Source of the DNA: Ornithinibacillus xuwenensis
Lineage (GTDB): Bacteria > Bacillota > Bacilli > Bacillales > Amphibacillaceae
Assembly: GCF_039614845.1 (NCBI RefSeq)
Contig: NZ_JBDIML010000008.1
Location: 41,865 to 105,864 of the forward strand
Direction of reading: 5' to 3'
Length of the DNA stretch: 64,000 nucleotides
In this document: positions 52,029 to 60,753 of the stretch, one piece after another
Numbering within the stretch: position 1 is the stretch's first letter
Layout of the letters: every line of letters begins with the position of its first letter
The notes under the pieces: generated by a model
What the model saw: the letters and a program-made list of their open reading frames with translations, nothing else
What the model was told of the DNA's origin: nothing
Database searches by the model: none
Program-made: the position numbers and the translations under genes

Positions 52029-53288
52029 ATGCCATATCGTGAACAAATTCCAATTGACAGAGGAATCGATAATACTGCCAAATTATTATTAGAAGGCTAC
52101 ACCTATATAACGAATAGAAGAAAACGATACGGGAGGGATATTTTTGAAACTCGTCTGTTGGGAGGACAAAAAGCGATATGTATCGCAGGCGAGGAAGCGG
52201 TGAAAGTGTTTTATGATAAAGAGAAATTTATTCGCAACGGTGCCGCACCAAAAAGGGTCCGCCAAACATTATTTGGGGAAAATGCTATTCAAACGATGGA
52301 TGGTGATACGCATCAGTATCGGAAAGAACTATTCATGTCATTAATGACCAAGGAACGACTAGCGGACATTAGCGAACTTGTCTTTCGCCATCTAGAGAAA
52401 AAGATTAATAGCTGGCAAGGCCAAAATCAGGTCGTTTTTTATTATGAAATAGTTCGCGTATTAACAAGTGTGGCATGTGAATGGGCAGGGGTCCCACTTA
52501 GGCATACGGAACTGAGGAAACGCGCTAATCAGCTAGAGGCTTTGTTTGATAGTGGTGGTGCTATTGGTCCGCGACATTGGAAGGGACGAATTGCTAGGAA
52601 TAGCACAGAAATTTGGTTGAAAAAGATTGTGCAGCAAGTGAGGGCTGGCAATTTAGATGTCGCTCCCAAAACAGCTTTATATGAGATGTCCTGGTACCAG
52701 GATCCAAATGGGGAACTGTTACATGAACAAATTGTTGCAGTTGAGCTATTAAATATACTGAGACCTATTGTTGCGATTGCGGTTTATGCTACATTTGGTG
52801 CCTTAGCATTATACGAACATCCACTTGAAAAGGAAAGGCTTCAAACCAATCAAGATCATTATATCGAGCGATTTGTACAGGAAGTGCGACGATATTATCC
52901 ATTTTTTCCTTTTTTAACAGCGAGGGTGCGTGCAGATTTTCTCTGGAAGGGGCATGACTTTAAAAAAGGAAATTTAGTATTGCTTGATATATATGGAACC
53001 AATCATCACCCTGAAATTTGGAACCAACCAAATCGATTTGATCCAGATAGATTTTTGGGAAGAGAGGATAATTTCTATGATTTCATTCCACAGGGTGGTG
53101 GTGATTATTATAGAGGTCACCGATGCCCAGGAGAGTGGTTAACAATAGAAGTGATGAAGGTCTGCATGGATTTTTTAGTTAATCATGTGGAATATACAGT
53201 TCCTAAACAAGATCTATATTATAGTAAGATACGAATACCAAGCTTGCCTAGTAGTAGATTTGTTATGTCGAACATCAAACAGCGATAA
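52029..53288 (+). CDS. CYP152-family fatty-acid peroxygenase (P450 BS-beta-like)
   Basis: A 419-residue class CYP152 P450, which uses hydrogen peroxide rather than a reductase. The haem Cys is in FIPQGGGDYYRGHRCPGEW (about C366), and the fatty-acid carboxylate is held by the Arg-Pro pair in NILRPIVAIAV. The residue that favours hydroxylation or decarboxylation is Gln88 (NAIQTMDG), as in B. subtilis P450 BS-beta (hydroxylase), not His as in OleT. The start is uncertain: GTG 52020 gives three more residues, while ATG 52029 fits GAGTGA better. Likely oxidises fatty acids at alpha or beta carbon. Confidence 0.92.
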   Translation: MPYREQIPIDRGIDNTAKLLLEGYTYITNRRKRYGRDIFETRLLGGQKAICIAGEEAVKVFYDKEKFIRNGAAPKRVRQTLFGENAIQTMDGDTHQYRKELFMSLMTKERLADISELVFRHLEKKINSWQGQNQVVFYYEIVRVLTSVACEWAGVPLRHTELRKRANQLEALFDSGGAIGPRHWKGRIARNSTEIWLKKIVQQVRAGNLDVAPKTALYEMSWYQDPNGELLHEQIVAVELLNILRPIVAIAVYATFGALALYEHPLEKERLQTNQDHYIERFVQEVRRYYPFFPFLTARVRADFLWKGHDFKKGNLVLLDIYGTNHHPEIWNQPNRFDPDRFLGREDNFYDFIPQGGGDYYRGHRCPGEWLTIEVMKVCMDFLVNHVEYTVPKQDLYYSKIRIPSLPSSRFVMSNIKQR

Positions 53289-53294
53289 GTATTG

Positions 53295-53326
53295 AAGGTA
53301 TCGATGATAAAGTCGATACCTTTTTA
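53295..53326. terminator. Bidirectional terminator
   Basis: Stem AAGGTATCGA (53295-53304) / TCGATACCTT (53313-53322), then T-run. Confidence 0.9.
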
Positions 53327-53360
53327 GTGCGGAATAGCTATATGAGTTTTATACCAGAAG

Positions 53361-53807
53361 TTACATGTTTGCTTGAAGGGTTCTAGTTAATAAATCTCTA
53401 AATTTCCTTCGATCCTCATCGGTAAAGGGCTTTGGTCCTTTTGTCTTCTGGCCACTTCTTCTTGCTTTTGCACTTAAGTGCCTCGTTTGAAGAAGTTGGT
53501 CAATGTTTTCATTTGTATACGTAAATCCTTTGTGATGTAGGACAAGACATCCTTTTCCTAAGCCAAGAGAGGCTAACCCATAGTCTTGGGTTATGATAAT
53601 GTCTTGTTTATTAGCAAGCTTCATAATCCGATAATCAGCTGCGTCAGCGCCAGTGTCCACGTAAACTGTCTCGACGCCCTCTACTACCTCATCGTGAGAA
53701 AAATGACTAATGCTTTTTACTAACACCACATGAACGGCAAATTCCCTGGCTACGGAAATAACAATATCTTTTACTGGGCTTGCATCCGCATCTACATAAA
53801 TCTTCAT
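53361..53807 (-). CDS. UPF0178 (YaiI/YqxD) protein
   Basis: A 148-residue protein of the UPF0178/DUF188 family: KIYVDADASPVKDIV at the start, VETVYVDTGADAADYRI, IIITQDYGLASLGLGKG and C-terminal SGQKTKGPKPFTDEDRRKF. The acidic residues spread over these motifs are like a PIN/NYN nuclease-type active site. The ATG at 53807 follows TGGGAGAA; the longer reading to 53840 lacks a site. Function not established. Confidence 0.92.
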   Translation of the reverse strand: MKIYVDADASPVKDIVISVAREFAVHVVLVKSISHFSHDEVVEGVETVYVDTGADAADYRIMKLANKQDIIITQDYGLASLGLGKGCLVLHHKGFTYTNENIDQLLQTRHLSAKARRSGQKTKGPKPFTDEDRRKFRDLLTRTLQANM

Positions 53808-53894
53808 AAAAATTCTCCCATAACTATGTCTTACTCTCATGTAATCGAATTACTCCAGTTTTGTCAATAAGTCAAAGCCCTAAAGCTTGCTAAC

Positions 53895-54413
53895 TTAATT
53901 TAGAGGCTTTCCTTGGTTATCTAAAAACTGGATTTCTGTTTCATTAGTGTCTTCTATGTTGGTTACGAACCAAATTTTTGCAGCGTCTTCATTTAGGGGA
54001 ATAATCGTTGCTTTTTGCTGATTTACTATAACCGAAGAGACTTCTAATGTGGCGAGCCCAACTGAAAAATTATTCTGAGAGGCTAAATCTCCATTGATAA
54101 TATTATCTGATAAGAAACCCGCTCCAAGCATGTCAACTTGCTTCCAGCCATATTTTCCCTTTTTTATTTTTGAAACACCAATATAATCCTTAGGAGAGTG
54201 GACCTGTGAGTAAAAGAAGATATAGGCGTAATCATCAACTTGAATGGTCTTAATTGGTTCTTGGACGGTTAGAATGGGATCCTCAACATTTTCTAGTGCT
54301 TCAAGAGGTGTGGAAAAAGAAGAACTTCGATTGGCAATGTCAAATGAAACAATCGCAATAGTAAGTAGAATAAAAATAATGGTGACGCGATAGAATTTTC
54401 TCTTATTATGCAT
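53895..54413 (-). CDS. Membrane-anchored protein of unknown function
   Basis: A 172-residue protein with one N-terminal membrane helix (about residues 9-27: VTIIFILLTIAIVSFDIA) and an extracytoplasmic domain of about 140 residues made mostly of predicted strands (IKTIQVDDYAYIFFYSQVH, VSSVIVNQQKATIIPLNED). I do not recognise a family. No Cys lipobox or catalytic motif is present. Single gene between UPF0178 and PadR module 4; the ATG follows AAGGAGGCA. Confidence 0.65.
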   Translation of the reverse strand: MHNKRKFYRVTIIFILLTIAIVSFDIANRSSSFSTPLEALENVEDPILTVQEPIKTIQVDDYAYIFFYSQVHSPKDYIGVSKIKKGKYGWKQVDMLGAGFLSDNIINGDLASQNNFSVGLATLEVSSVIVNQQKATIIPLNEDAAKIWFVTNIEDTNETEIQFLDNQGKPLN

Positions 54414-54543
54414 TGCTGCCTCCTTCCAAAAAAGATTTTAATCAATATTGTAACATGATATGAATATATTTCAACACAATTTAGATAATTTAAATAATTT
54501 GAACGAATACTTTTATCATTGTATGCAAAATAATATTGTGCAC

Positions 54544-54573
54544 TTTACAATAGTGTGTGTCATACACTATAAT
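54544..54573 (+). promoter_or_regulatory. Promoter and operator of PadR module 4
   Basis: TTTACA (54544-54549), 18-base spacer, TATAAT (54568-54573). A perfect inverted repeat ATAGTGT-N7-ACACTAT (54550-54570) fills the spacer, a position that fits repression. Confidence 0.8.
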
Positions 54574-54595
54574 ATCATTAGGAGCTGATAACTTG

Positions 54596-54955
54596 ATGAA
54601 CGAAAAAGAACATATTGATAAATTAATGCTTGAACTACGTCGTGGCACAATCACAATTGGTGTATTGAGTCAGTTGTCCAAACCACAGTATGGATATTCA
54701 CTAGTAACATTGCTAGATGAGAAGGGGGTTCACGTGGAGCCGGGTACATTGTATCCACTGCTCAGAAGGCTAGAAAAACAAGGGTTACTTGATAGTAGTT
54801 GGGATACGAATGAAACACGGCCGAGAAAGTATTACGTTCTTAGTCAAACGGGGAAAAACGTATTTGATCAATTGTGTGTAGAGTGGGAAGGGATTGTTCA
54901 GAGTTTAAATGGTTTGATAAAACAGAAGGGAGATAATGGGAATGGAAATGATTGA
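54596..54955 (+). CDS. PadR-family regulator (module 4)
   Basis: A 119-residue PadR regulator: LMLELRRGTITIGVLSQLSKPQYGYSLVTLL (landmark RRGTITIGVLSQL), recognition region HVEPGTLYPLLRRLEKQGLL, wing RPRKYYVLSQTG. The start may be ATG 54596 or the TTG just before it; AGGAG is at 54580-54584. It overlaps the downstream HAAS-permease gene by 14 bp. With the operator in its promoter it is likely autoregulated. Confidence 0.9.
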   Translation: MNEKEHIDKLMLELRRGTITIGVLSQLSKPQYGYSLVTLLDEKGVHVEPGTLYPLLRRLEKQGLLDSSWDTNETRPRKYYVLSQTGKNVFDQLCVEWEGIVQSLNGLIKQKGDNGNGND

Positions 54956-55946
54956 TCGGTATATATACGCGGTCATGCAAAAGCTACCCTCATCACAGCG
55001 AGAGGATATAGCGGTGGAATTAAGAGGGTTAATTGAAGATATGCTAGAGGAACGTTCTAATGGTGAAGCTTATACAGCTGAGGCAATAGAAGAAGTGCTA
55101 AAAGAGCTTGGGAGTCCAAGGGAGATGGCACAAAAATATCGTGGTACAAAACGCTATCTAATAAGTCCTGAGTTATTTGATTCGTACGTTATTGTATTAA
55201 AGATTGTATTAATATCGATGACGCTTTCCCTTATTGCTGTGTTTGCAATTGAGTCAATTATTAACCCGGTTGACATTTTAGATCGCTTTATTGAATTAAT
55301 TGTGTCATTGGTTACTGCAACACCACAAGCATTCGGGTGGGTAACACTTGTATTTGCATTGGTTGATTATTCTGGTGGTTTTAAGACAGAAGATTTAAAG
55401 CTTGATAAAGGCTGGAGCCCTTCCAAGCTTCAACCAATCCCACATCCGAAAAAACAAATTAAACGTAGTGAACCAATAGTTGCTATTGTCTTTTATGTAC
55501 TGTTGATGGTATTGTTTGCATTTTCTAGTAATTTCTTTGGGGTTTATCGCTTTGATGATGGAGAGTTAATACGTGTTGTTCCTTTTTTAAATGAGGTAAG
55601 CTTTCCACAATACTTGCCATTTGTATTGCTTCTTTTAGCAATCTTTATCGTAAAAGAATGTCTTAAGCTAATCTCGGCAAAGTGGACATTCAAGCTTGTG
55701 GCATACACTGCTATAATCAATCTTTTTGCTATGGTGGTCGTTTATTTTATGATTACTGGGCAAGCGTTTTGGAATCCAAACTTTATGGAGGAGCTAGTTC
55801 AATCCGGAATCGTTACAAGTGGCTCAGAAGGCTATAATATCGCAGCTGAGATTTGGGAAAACACCACAAGAGCTATCGTTATTCTCCTATTGATTGGATT
55901 AGTTTGGGATATAGTAGCTGGATTAATAAAGGCAAGAAAGGAATAA
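54942..55946 (+). CDS. HAAS-domain membrane protein (module 4)
   Basis: A 334-residue protein. The N-terminal HAAS unit (DRYIYAVMQKLPSSQREDIA, then ELGSPREMAQKYRGTKRYL) occupies about 65 residues, followed by about six membrane spans in three pairs. Longer than the HAAS proteins of modules 2 and 3 and with a different membrane part. Three in-frame ATG codons (54936, 54942, 54948) compete; 54942 is a compromise with AAGGGAG. Function unknown. Confidence 0.82.
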   Translation: MEMIDRYIYAVMQKLPSSQREDIAVELRGLIEDMLEERSNGEAYTAEAIEEVLKELGSPREMAQKYRGTKRYLISPELFDSYVIVLKIVLISMTLSLIAVFAIESIINPVDILDRFIELIVSLVTATPQAFGWVTLVFALVDYSGGFKTEDLKLDKGWSPSKLQPIPHPKKQIKRSEPIVAIVFYVLLMVLFAFSSNFFGVYRFDDGELIRVVPFLNEVSFPQYLPFVLLLLAIFIVKECLKLISAKWTFKLVAYTAIINLFAMVVVYFMITGQAFWNPNFMEELVQSGIVTSGSEGYNIAAEIWENTTRAIVILLLIGLVWDIVAGLIKARKE

Positions 55947-55963
55947 AAAATAGCTTTCCATGA

Positions 55964-56010
55964 AGCAACTATTTGATTATGATAAGAATAATCAAATAGT
56001 TGCTATTTTT
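55964..56010 (+). terminator. Terminator of PadR module 4
   Basis: A perfect 17-bp stem (55964-55980 with 55988-56004), arms starting AGCAACTATTTG, followed by ATTTTTG. Confidence 0.95.
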
Positions 56011-56027
56011 GTAGAGGGGGATAAGGT

Positions 56028-56534
56028 ATGCGCCTTGAGAGACCATCTATAGCGTGGGAGAAAGAACATCAAATGTACGTAGCCGAATGGGGACCATCTC
56101 GAATGACTCCTAGTAGTTTTAATCTAAATGGGTTTGATAACTATGAAGGCTTTTTAAAAGAACTAGCAAAACGAGAAAGTGGGCTAGGGAACTGGTTGCC
56201 TTCTACGAATTATTTTCTTGTAAATGAAGCAGATAGAGTATTAGGAATGGTCGATATTCGCCATGAGTTAAATGATTTCTTATATCGAATTGGTGGTCAT
56301 ATTGGCTATAGTGTACGTCCTTCTGAGCGAAGGAAGGGATATGCTACATTGATCTTAGCAAAAGCACTGGAAGAATGTAGGGAATTAGGAATGGATAAGG
56401 TGCTGGTTACATGTGATGAGGATAATATTGGTTCAGCAAAGGTTATTCTTCATAATGGTGGTATTGAAGATGTATCGGAACGTGATACGGATGGTACACG
56501 CAAACGTAGGTTTTGGATTACAATAAACAACTAG
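56028..56534 (+). CDS. GNAT acetyltransferase 1
   Basis: A 168-residue GNAT protein. The N-terminal MRLERPSIAWEKEHQMYVAEW region and the acetyl-CoA site GGHIGYSVRPSERRKGYATLIL match the group of Bacillus proteins annotated as GNAT family N-acetyltransferase; NIGSAKVILHNGGIEDV follows. Substrate unknown. First of three consecutive GNAT genes, 10 bp before the next. Confidence 0.88.
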   Translation: MRLERPSIAWEKEHQMYVAEWGPSRMTPSSFNLNGFDNYEGFLKELAKRESGLGNWLPSTNYFLVNEADRVLGMVDIRHELNDFLYRIGGHIGYSVRPSERRKGYATLILAKALEECRELGMDKVLVTCDEDNIGSAKVILHNGGIEDVSERDTDGTRKRRFWITINN

Positions 56535-56544
56535 GGTGAGAAGA

Positions 56545-57051
56545 ATGGTAACTGGACAAGTTGAAATAATGAAGATGACAGAGAATGATTGGGAGAAAGT
56601 CCGTGAAATTTATATAGAGGGTATTCATACGAAGAATGCTACGTTTGATACAGAGCCTCCAACCTGGGAAGAGTGGGATAAAGGACATCTCGCAGAATGT
56701 CGGTTTGTAGCAAGACTTCATGATCAAGTAGTAGGTTGGGCTGCATTAAGCCAATCCGCTCATAAGGAAGCATATCATGGGGTTGCTGAGGTGAGCATTT
56801 ATGTAAGCAATTCAAGCTCGGGTAAAGGAATTGGCTCAGCCTTATTAAAAGAATTAATTCAGGCTAGTGAAGAAAAGGGATTTTGGACATTGCAGGCGCT
56901 AATTTTTCCGGAGAACAAAGGTAGCTTGGCATTGCATGAACGAAACGGATTTGAGGTAATTGGTACGAGAAAACGAGTTGGTAAACTTGATGGTAAGTGG
57001 AGAGATGTCGTGTTTTTAGAACGTCGAAGTACAATTGTTGGTATGGATTAA
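56545..57051 (+). CDS. GNAT acetyltransferase 2 (phosphinothricin acetyltransferase-like)
   Basis: A 168-residue GNAT enzyme with the pattern of the PAT/Bar and MnaT group: WEKVREIYIEGIHTKNATFDTEPPTW at the start (landmark IHTKNATFDTEPPTW), acetyl-CoA loop VSNSSSGKGIGSALLKEL, and NKGSLALHERNGFEVIGTRKR near the end. Such enzymes act on phosphinothricin, methionine sulfoximine or related amines. ATG 56545 follows GGTGAGAAG. Confidence 0.85.
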   Translation: MVTGQVEIMKMTENDWEKVREIYIEGIHTKNATFDTEPPTWEEWDKGHLAECRFVARLHDQVVGWAALSQSAHKEAYHGVAEVSIYVSNSSSGKGIGSALLKELIQASEEKGFWTLQALIFPENKGSLALHERNGFEVIGTRKRVGKLDGKWRDVVFLERRSTIVGMD

Positions 57052-57072
57052 GAGGGGAGTAGATTTGTCAAA

Positions 57073-57879
57073 ATGATTCCTGTGTTAACAAGTGGACTAG
57101 CAAGAAGGATTGAAGAGGCTGAGATTTCAGCATTGAAATCACGTCTCATGGCCATACGAGAAATACCAGGAAATCCGATGGGAGTAGACATTCAATCATT
57201 CGGACATGCGACAGCTTTTTCTGTTAAAGGAATTCCCGGGCCAGCATTTAATACGGTTAGAGGGCTTACATCGGAGGACCATTTAGAAATAGAGCCTATT
57301 GTAGATTTTTATAAAGCGAAGAATATTCCAGTACAAGTGGAAATAACACCTGTTTCTACTAGTCCTGAACTATTTCAGTCGTTAGCGCGCTCTGGACACT
57401 ATCAACATAGTTTTCATAGTGTCTTTTATCGAACAGAACTCAAAGAAATTAGGAAAGCAGAACCATCGATTACTATTAGAAGGTTAAGAGAATCGGAATT
57501 TAATTTATTTGCAGAGATCTATGTAAAAGGATTTGGATTGCCTAATTCCATTAAACAAGGGATTGCGCAAAATAATCAGGTGCTCTATCCACTAGATTCA
57601 TGGGAGTTCTATTTAGCAATGATAAACGGAGAAGCGGTAGGAATAGGGGTTATGTTTATTGACAATGGGATTGCTCTACTTGCTGCATCAGCTAGCCTTC
57701 CACAATATCGAAATATGGGCGTGCACCAAGCTTTAATGGTGGAAAGGATGAGGGAAGCAAGTAAGAAGGAAGTGGGATTATTAGTTGGACAAGCTAGTTA
57801 TGCGAGTATTAGTGCCAACAATATGCAAAAACTAGGTTTACGCCTTGCTTATACGAAAGCAATTTGGAAGGAATCCTAG
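57073..57879 (+). CDS. GNAT acetyltransferase 3 (two-domain)
   Basis: A 268-residue protein with a divergent N-terminal GNAT-like domain (about 1-130) and a C-terminal GNAT domain (about 135-268) with LPQYRNMGVHQALMVERM as acetyl-CoA loop and SANNMQKLGLRLAYTKAIW at the end. It begins 21 bp after the previous gene with GAGGGGAG about 13 bases before the ATG, which is a long spacing. Substrate unknown. Last of the GNAT trio, before a terminator. Confidence 0.8.
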   Translation: MIPVLTSGLARRIEEAEISALKSRLMAIREIPGNPMGVDIQSFGHATAFSVKGIPGPAFNTVRGLTSEDHLEIEPIVDFYKAKNIPVQVEITPVSTSPELFQSLARSGHYQHSFHSVFYRTELKEIRKAEPSITIRRLRESEFNLFAEIYVKGFGLPNSIKQGIAQNNQVLYPLDSWEFYLAMINGEAVGIGVMFIDNGIALLAASASLPQYRNMGVHQALMVERMREASKKEVGLLVGQASYASISANNMQKLGLRLAYTKAIWKES

Positions 57880-57922
57880 GATATAAATATCCTCTAGAAC
57901 TATAAAAAGAAATATATTTAGG

Positions 57923-57954
57923 AATGCTCTCTAAAATTTAGAGGGTATTTTTTT
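57923..57954 (+). terminator. Terminator of the GNAT trio
   Basis: Stem AATGCTCTCTAAA / TTTAGAGGGTATT (G-T pairs), then TTTTTTT. Confidence 0.85.
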
Positions 57955-57962
57955 ATTTCTAC

Positions 57963-58008
57963 TTGATTAATTGTCAGAAAAATTATATACTACATTACAA
58001 CAGTAATG
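57963..58008 (+). promoter_or_regulatory. Promoter and palindrome of the YtrA-type operon
   Basis: TTGATT (57963-57968), 17-base spacer, TATACT (57986-57991), then CATTAC-N4-GTAATG (57993-58008) on the start site. This is where a GntR repressor would bind. Confidence 0.72.
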
Positions 58009-58042
58009 CACTATATTAGTTGGAGGGAGGAGTACTTCCAAT

Positions 58043-58423
58043 ATGTTGCTAAATTCAGATGGTTCAACACCGATTTATGTTCAGATTGCGGAATGGATTG
58101 AAAATGAGATATTGAATGGGAACTTAGAAACAGATGATAAAGTATTTTCGCAATACAAATTAGCAGATATGTTTACGATTAATCCAGCTACGGCAGCAAA
58201 GGGATTAAATTTACTTTATGAAGAAAACATCTTGTACAACAAAAGAGGGCTGGGAAAATTTGTTTCTTCAGAAGCCATGAAAATTATTTTGGAGAAACGA
58301 AAAAATCAAAAGTTGAAAGGACTTTTGGCCGAAGCGGCTATGGAGGCAGAGCGCTTACAAGTTTCAGATGAGGAGCTAGTTCGCATGCTGAAGGAGATTA
58401 TGAATGAAAAGAAGGAGGAATAG
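58043..58423 (+). CDS. GntR-family regulator, YtrA-like
   Basis: A 126-residue short GntR regulator: the winged helix is TPIYVQIAEWIENEILNGNL, then SQYKLADMFTINPATAAKGLNLLYEENILYNKRGLGKFV, with a very short C-terminal dimerisation tail, as in B. subtilis YtrA. These regulators control the ABC transporter genes they precede and respond to cell-envelope antibiotics in some species. The stop overlaps the GTG of the ATPase gene by one base. Ribosome binding site TGGAGGGAGGAG. Confidence 0.9.
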   Translation: MLLNSDGSTPIYVQIAEWIENEILNGNLETDDKVFSQYKLADMFTINPATAAKGLNLLYEENILYNKRGLGKFVSSEAMKIILEKRKNQKLKGLLAEAAMEAERLQVSDEELVRMLKEIMNEKKEE

Positions 58424-58425
58424 TG

Positions 58426-59325
58426 GTGAAAATTATTGAATGCACAGGTCTAGTGAAGAAGCAAGGACGTATCCATGCACTAGATGAAATTTCTTTTTCA
58501 ATTGAGGAAAACACGATAACTGGATTGATTGGTCGTAATGGGGCTGGAAAGACGACATTATTAAAAATACTTGCCGGCTATTGGGAAGAGACAGCAGGAG
58601 AAGTGAACGTCTTCTCTAAACGTCCATTTAACAATTTACATGTTTCCACGAATACGATTTTCGTTGATGATGCGATGAGTTTTACGAATACGCTAACCTT
58701 AAGTCAACTATTAAGTGAGGCTGGAAGGTTTTATCCGAATTGGGATATGAGCCTTGCGACAGGATTACTAGCGTATTTTGGTTTGCATCCTAATCAGGTA
58801 CATCAGAGCCTTTCAAAAGGAAAGAGAAGCACATTTAATGCCATAGTAGGTCTTTCCTCCAAATGCGCATTAACCATCTTTGATGAGCCAACTACTGGGA
58901 TGGATGCGGCAGTTCGTAAGGATTTTTACCGAGCCTTATTAAAGGATTATATCGCATATCCAAGAAGCATTATTATTTCTAGTCATCATCTAGATGAAAT
59001 TGAAGATCTTCTTGAGGATGTTTTATTAATTGAACAAGGAAAGAAGCTTTTACAAATGCCTATTGATGAGCTGAAGGAATATGCGGTAGCGTTAAGCGGT
59101 AAAACAGCCATACTCATGCAATACCTGCACGGTAAAGAAGTTATCTATAAACAAGAAATAGACAATGACAATTTTTATGTAGTTGTACGTAATAATTTTC
59201 AACATGAGGATATGAAGCGACTCGGGATCACAGTCTCACCTGTCTCTCCAAATGATGTCTGTGTATATCTCACACGAACAAAAGGAGGAATTGATCATGT
59301 CTTTAAAAAGCGTGAGTCTATCTAA
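58426..59325 (+). CDS. ABC transporter ATP-binding protein (YtrB-like)
   Basis: A 299-residue ATPase: Walker A GRNGAGKTTLLK (about 37-48), signature LSKGKRSTFNAI, Walker B LTIFDEPTTGMDA, switch His in ISSHHLDE. The C-terminal 90 residues are an ABC-2-type extension. Two adjacent GTG codons (58423 and 58426) are possible; GAAGGAGGA favours the second. It overlaps the permease gene by 29 bp. Part of the gntR-ATPase-permease-membrane protein operon. Confidence 0.9.
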   Translation: MKIIECTGLVKKQGRIHALDEISFSIEENTITGLIGRNGAGKTTLLKILAGYWEETAGEVNVFSKRPFNNLHVSTNTIFVDDAMSFTNTLTLSQLLSEAGRFYPNWDMSLATGLLAYFGLHPNQVHQSLSKGKRSTFNAIVGLSSKCALTIFDEPTTGMDAAVRKDFYRALLKDYIAYPRSIIISSHHLDEIEDLLEDVLLIEQGKKLLQMPIDELKEYAVALSGKTAILMQYLHGKEVIYKQEIDNDNFYVVVRNNFQHEDMKRLGITVSPVSPNDVCVYLTRTKGGIDHVFKKRESI

Positions 59326-60043
59326 CGCTGTTATAAACCAATACAAGTATAAATTAAAAGCGTATAGTGGGATTTTTACCTCGCTTGTTATCATTCAATT
59401 ACTTGGAATGTTTTTTTCATTAAATGGAATGGGATCAAGTGGTTACTCTACTGAGTCATACTCCATGAACATTACGAGTTATTCTTCTAATCTAGTTATT
59501 GTTTTTACAATGGTGTGGGCATTTATGAATGCACTATTGGTAACAACACGGGCATATCGAGAAGATGATTTTACTTTTGTTACGAATCGTCTAACCTACA
59601 GCCTATCGAATTATGCTATTTTACTAACTGCAAGTATTATCGGTGGGGTGACAGCTTTTTTATCTAGTTCGCTAATAAATGTGATAGCGTATTTAACAAA
59701 TAATATCGAAGTGTTTGTGACAATCAATCAGGAAATTGGTTTCATGGATTATGTTGTAGGTGTATTGGCCACCATCTTATTTATCCTCCTCTGTGGCGCT
59801 TTGGGGTATTTCATTGGGATGGTTGTCCAACTAAGTAAAATCTTTATGATGATTATTCCAGTTTGTTTTATCGCATTCAGTGTACCTATACAGCGAAACG
59901 GTGAGAACGTCTTTTTTAAGCTCTTTGAATTTTATTTTCAAGAGCACTCCTTTCCCTTGTTTTTGTTAAAAGTGCTTGTAACGATCTTTATTCTTAGTTT
60001 GACAGCAGTGATGATGTCTAACCGATTGGAGGTTAGAAAATAA
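59297..60043 (+). CDS. Six-span membrane protein, probable ABC-2 permease partner
   Basis: A 248-residue protein with six predicted membrane spans, the layout of ABC-2 permeases: FTSLVIIQLLGMFFSL, VFTMVWAFMNALLVTTRAYREDDFTFVTNRLTYS (the cytosolic loop after span 2 is landmark ATTRAYREDD-like text), FLCGALGYFIG-type fifth span and final FILSLTAVMM. The ATG at 59297 follows AAAGGAGGAA. Permease of the ATPase encoded upstream; substrate unknown. Confidence 0.75.
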   Translation: MSLKSVSLSNAVINQYKYKLKAYSGIFTSLVIIQLLGMFFSLNGMGSSGYSTESYSMNITSYSSNLVIVFTMVWAFMNALLVTTRAYREDDFTFVTNRLTYSLSNYAILLTASIIGGVTAFLSSSLINVIAYLTNNIEVFVTINQEIGFMDYVVGVLATILFILLCGALGYFIGMVVQLSKIFMMIIPVCFIAFSVPIQRNGENVFFKLFEFYFQEHSFPLFLLKVLVTIFILSLTAVMMSNRLEVRK

Positions 60044-60747
60044 TGATTATTATGTCCATACTTCCTTTATTAGTACTGGCTGGAATTATAATTGGAATAG
60101 TTCTATTAAATAAGCGTTTGACTAGAAAGCCATTAACCTATCAAAAGTCAAAGTGGATCATAATTGGATATGTGACAGTTTTATTGGTAGCTGCAGGATT
60201 TTCATTTCTGCTTCCTACTTCAGAGGCAAAGCTTGTAAAAGAAGGCATTGATGAACACGCTTGGGAAAATGATTTATACTACCGAGCATTCACTGGCGAT
60301 TTTTCCTCGCTGCCTGCTGAAACGATTACAAAAAGCTGGGAATTTCCTTTTTCGGAAGAAACACTGGATTTAGAAGGATTAAACTATGCAGATGCAGTTC
60401 TTATTGAAAAGAACAGCAATTCTAACGGGATAATTGAGGTATTTTATGTAAAGGGCAATCACGTCATGCAAGTTAATACAACAGCAATAGCGTTTACTGA
60501 TTACCTTCCTGATGTAGATGTTGAGATTGAATCGAATATTCTGCGTATCATCTCTCCGGTTCAAAAGTCGGAGATAACACTTTCCTACTCAGACCCTGCA
60601 TTTACGGCGAAACAGTTTATAATGGAAACAGGAGAAAATGATAATCAATTTAGCGCTACTAGCTCAAGATTTGTATATATCAGAATCCCTGCTGATGTAG
60701 AAGTAGAGGTCAGTGGAAATTTATATGTGGAATATGTAGGAAATTAA
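60043..60747 (+). CDS. Membrane-anchored protein of the YtrA operon
   Basis: A 234-residue protein with two N-terminal membrane helices (about residues 3-22 and 36-55) and an extracytoplasmic domain of about 170 residues, rich in beta-strands near the end (ESNILRIISPVQKSEITLSYS). It resembles the DUF4097-type surface proteins only loosely; no family could be assigned. The ATG overlaps the TAA of the permease gene. Likely an accessory surface part of the ABC system. A terminator follows. Confidence 0.7.
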   Translation: MIIMSILPLLVLAGIIIGIVLLNKRLTRKPLTYQKSKWIIIGYVTVLLVAAGFSFLLPTSEAKLVKEGIDEHAWENDLYYRAFTGDFSSLPAETITKSWEFPFSEETLDLEGLNYADAVLIEKNSNSNGIIEVFYVKGNHVMQVNTTAIAFTDYLPDVDVEIESNILRIISPVQKSEITLSYSDPAFTAKQFIMETGENDNQFSATSSRFVYIRIPADVEVEVSGNLYVEYVGN

Positions 60748-60753
60748 CTTCGT

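Noticed and set aside
56028..57879. Three adjacent GNAT genes as a tandem duplication
   Set aside because: By eye the three proteins belong to different GNAT subgroups with different lengths, so they are not recent duplicates; grouping may be chance or co-regulation.
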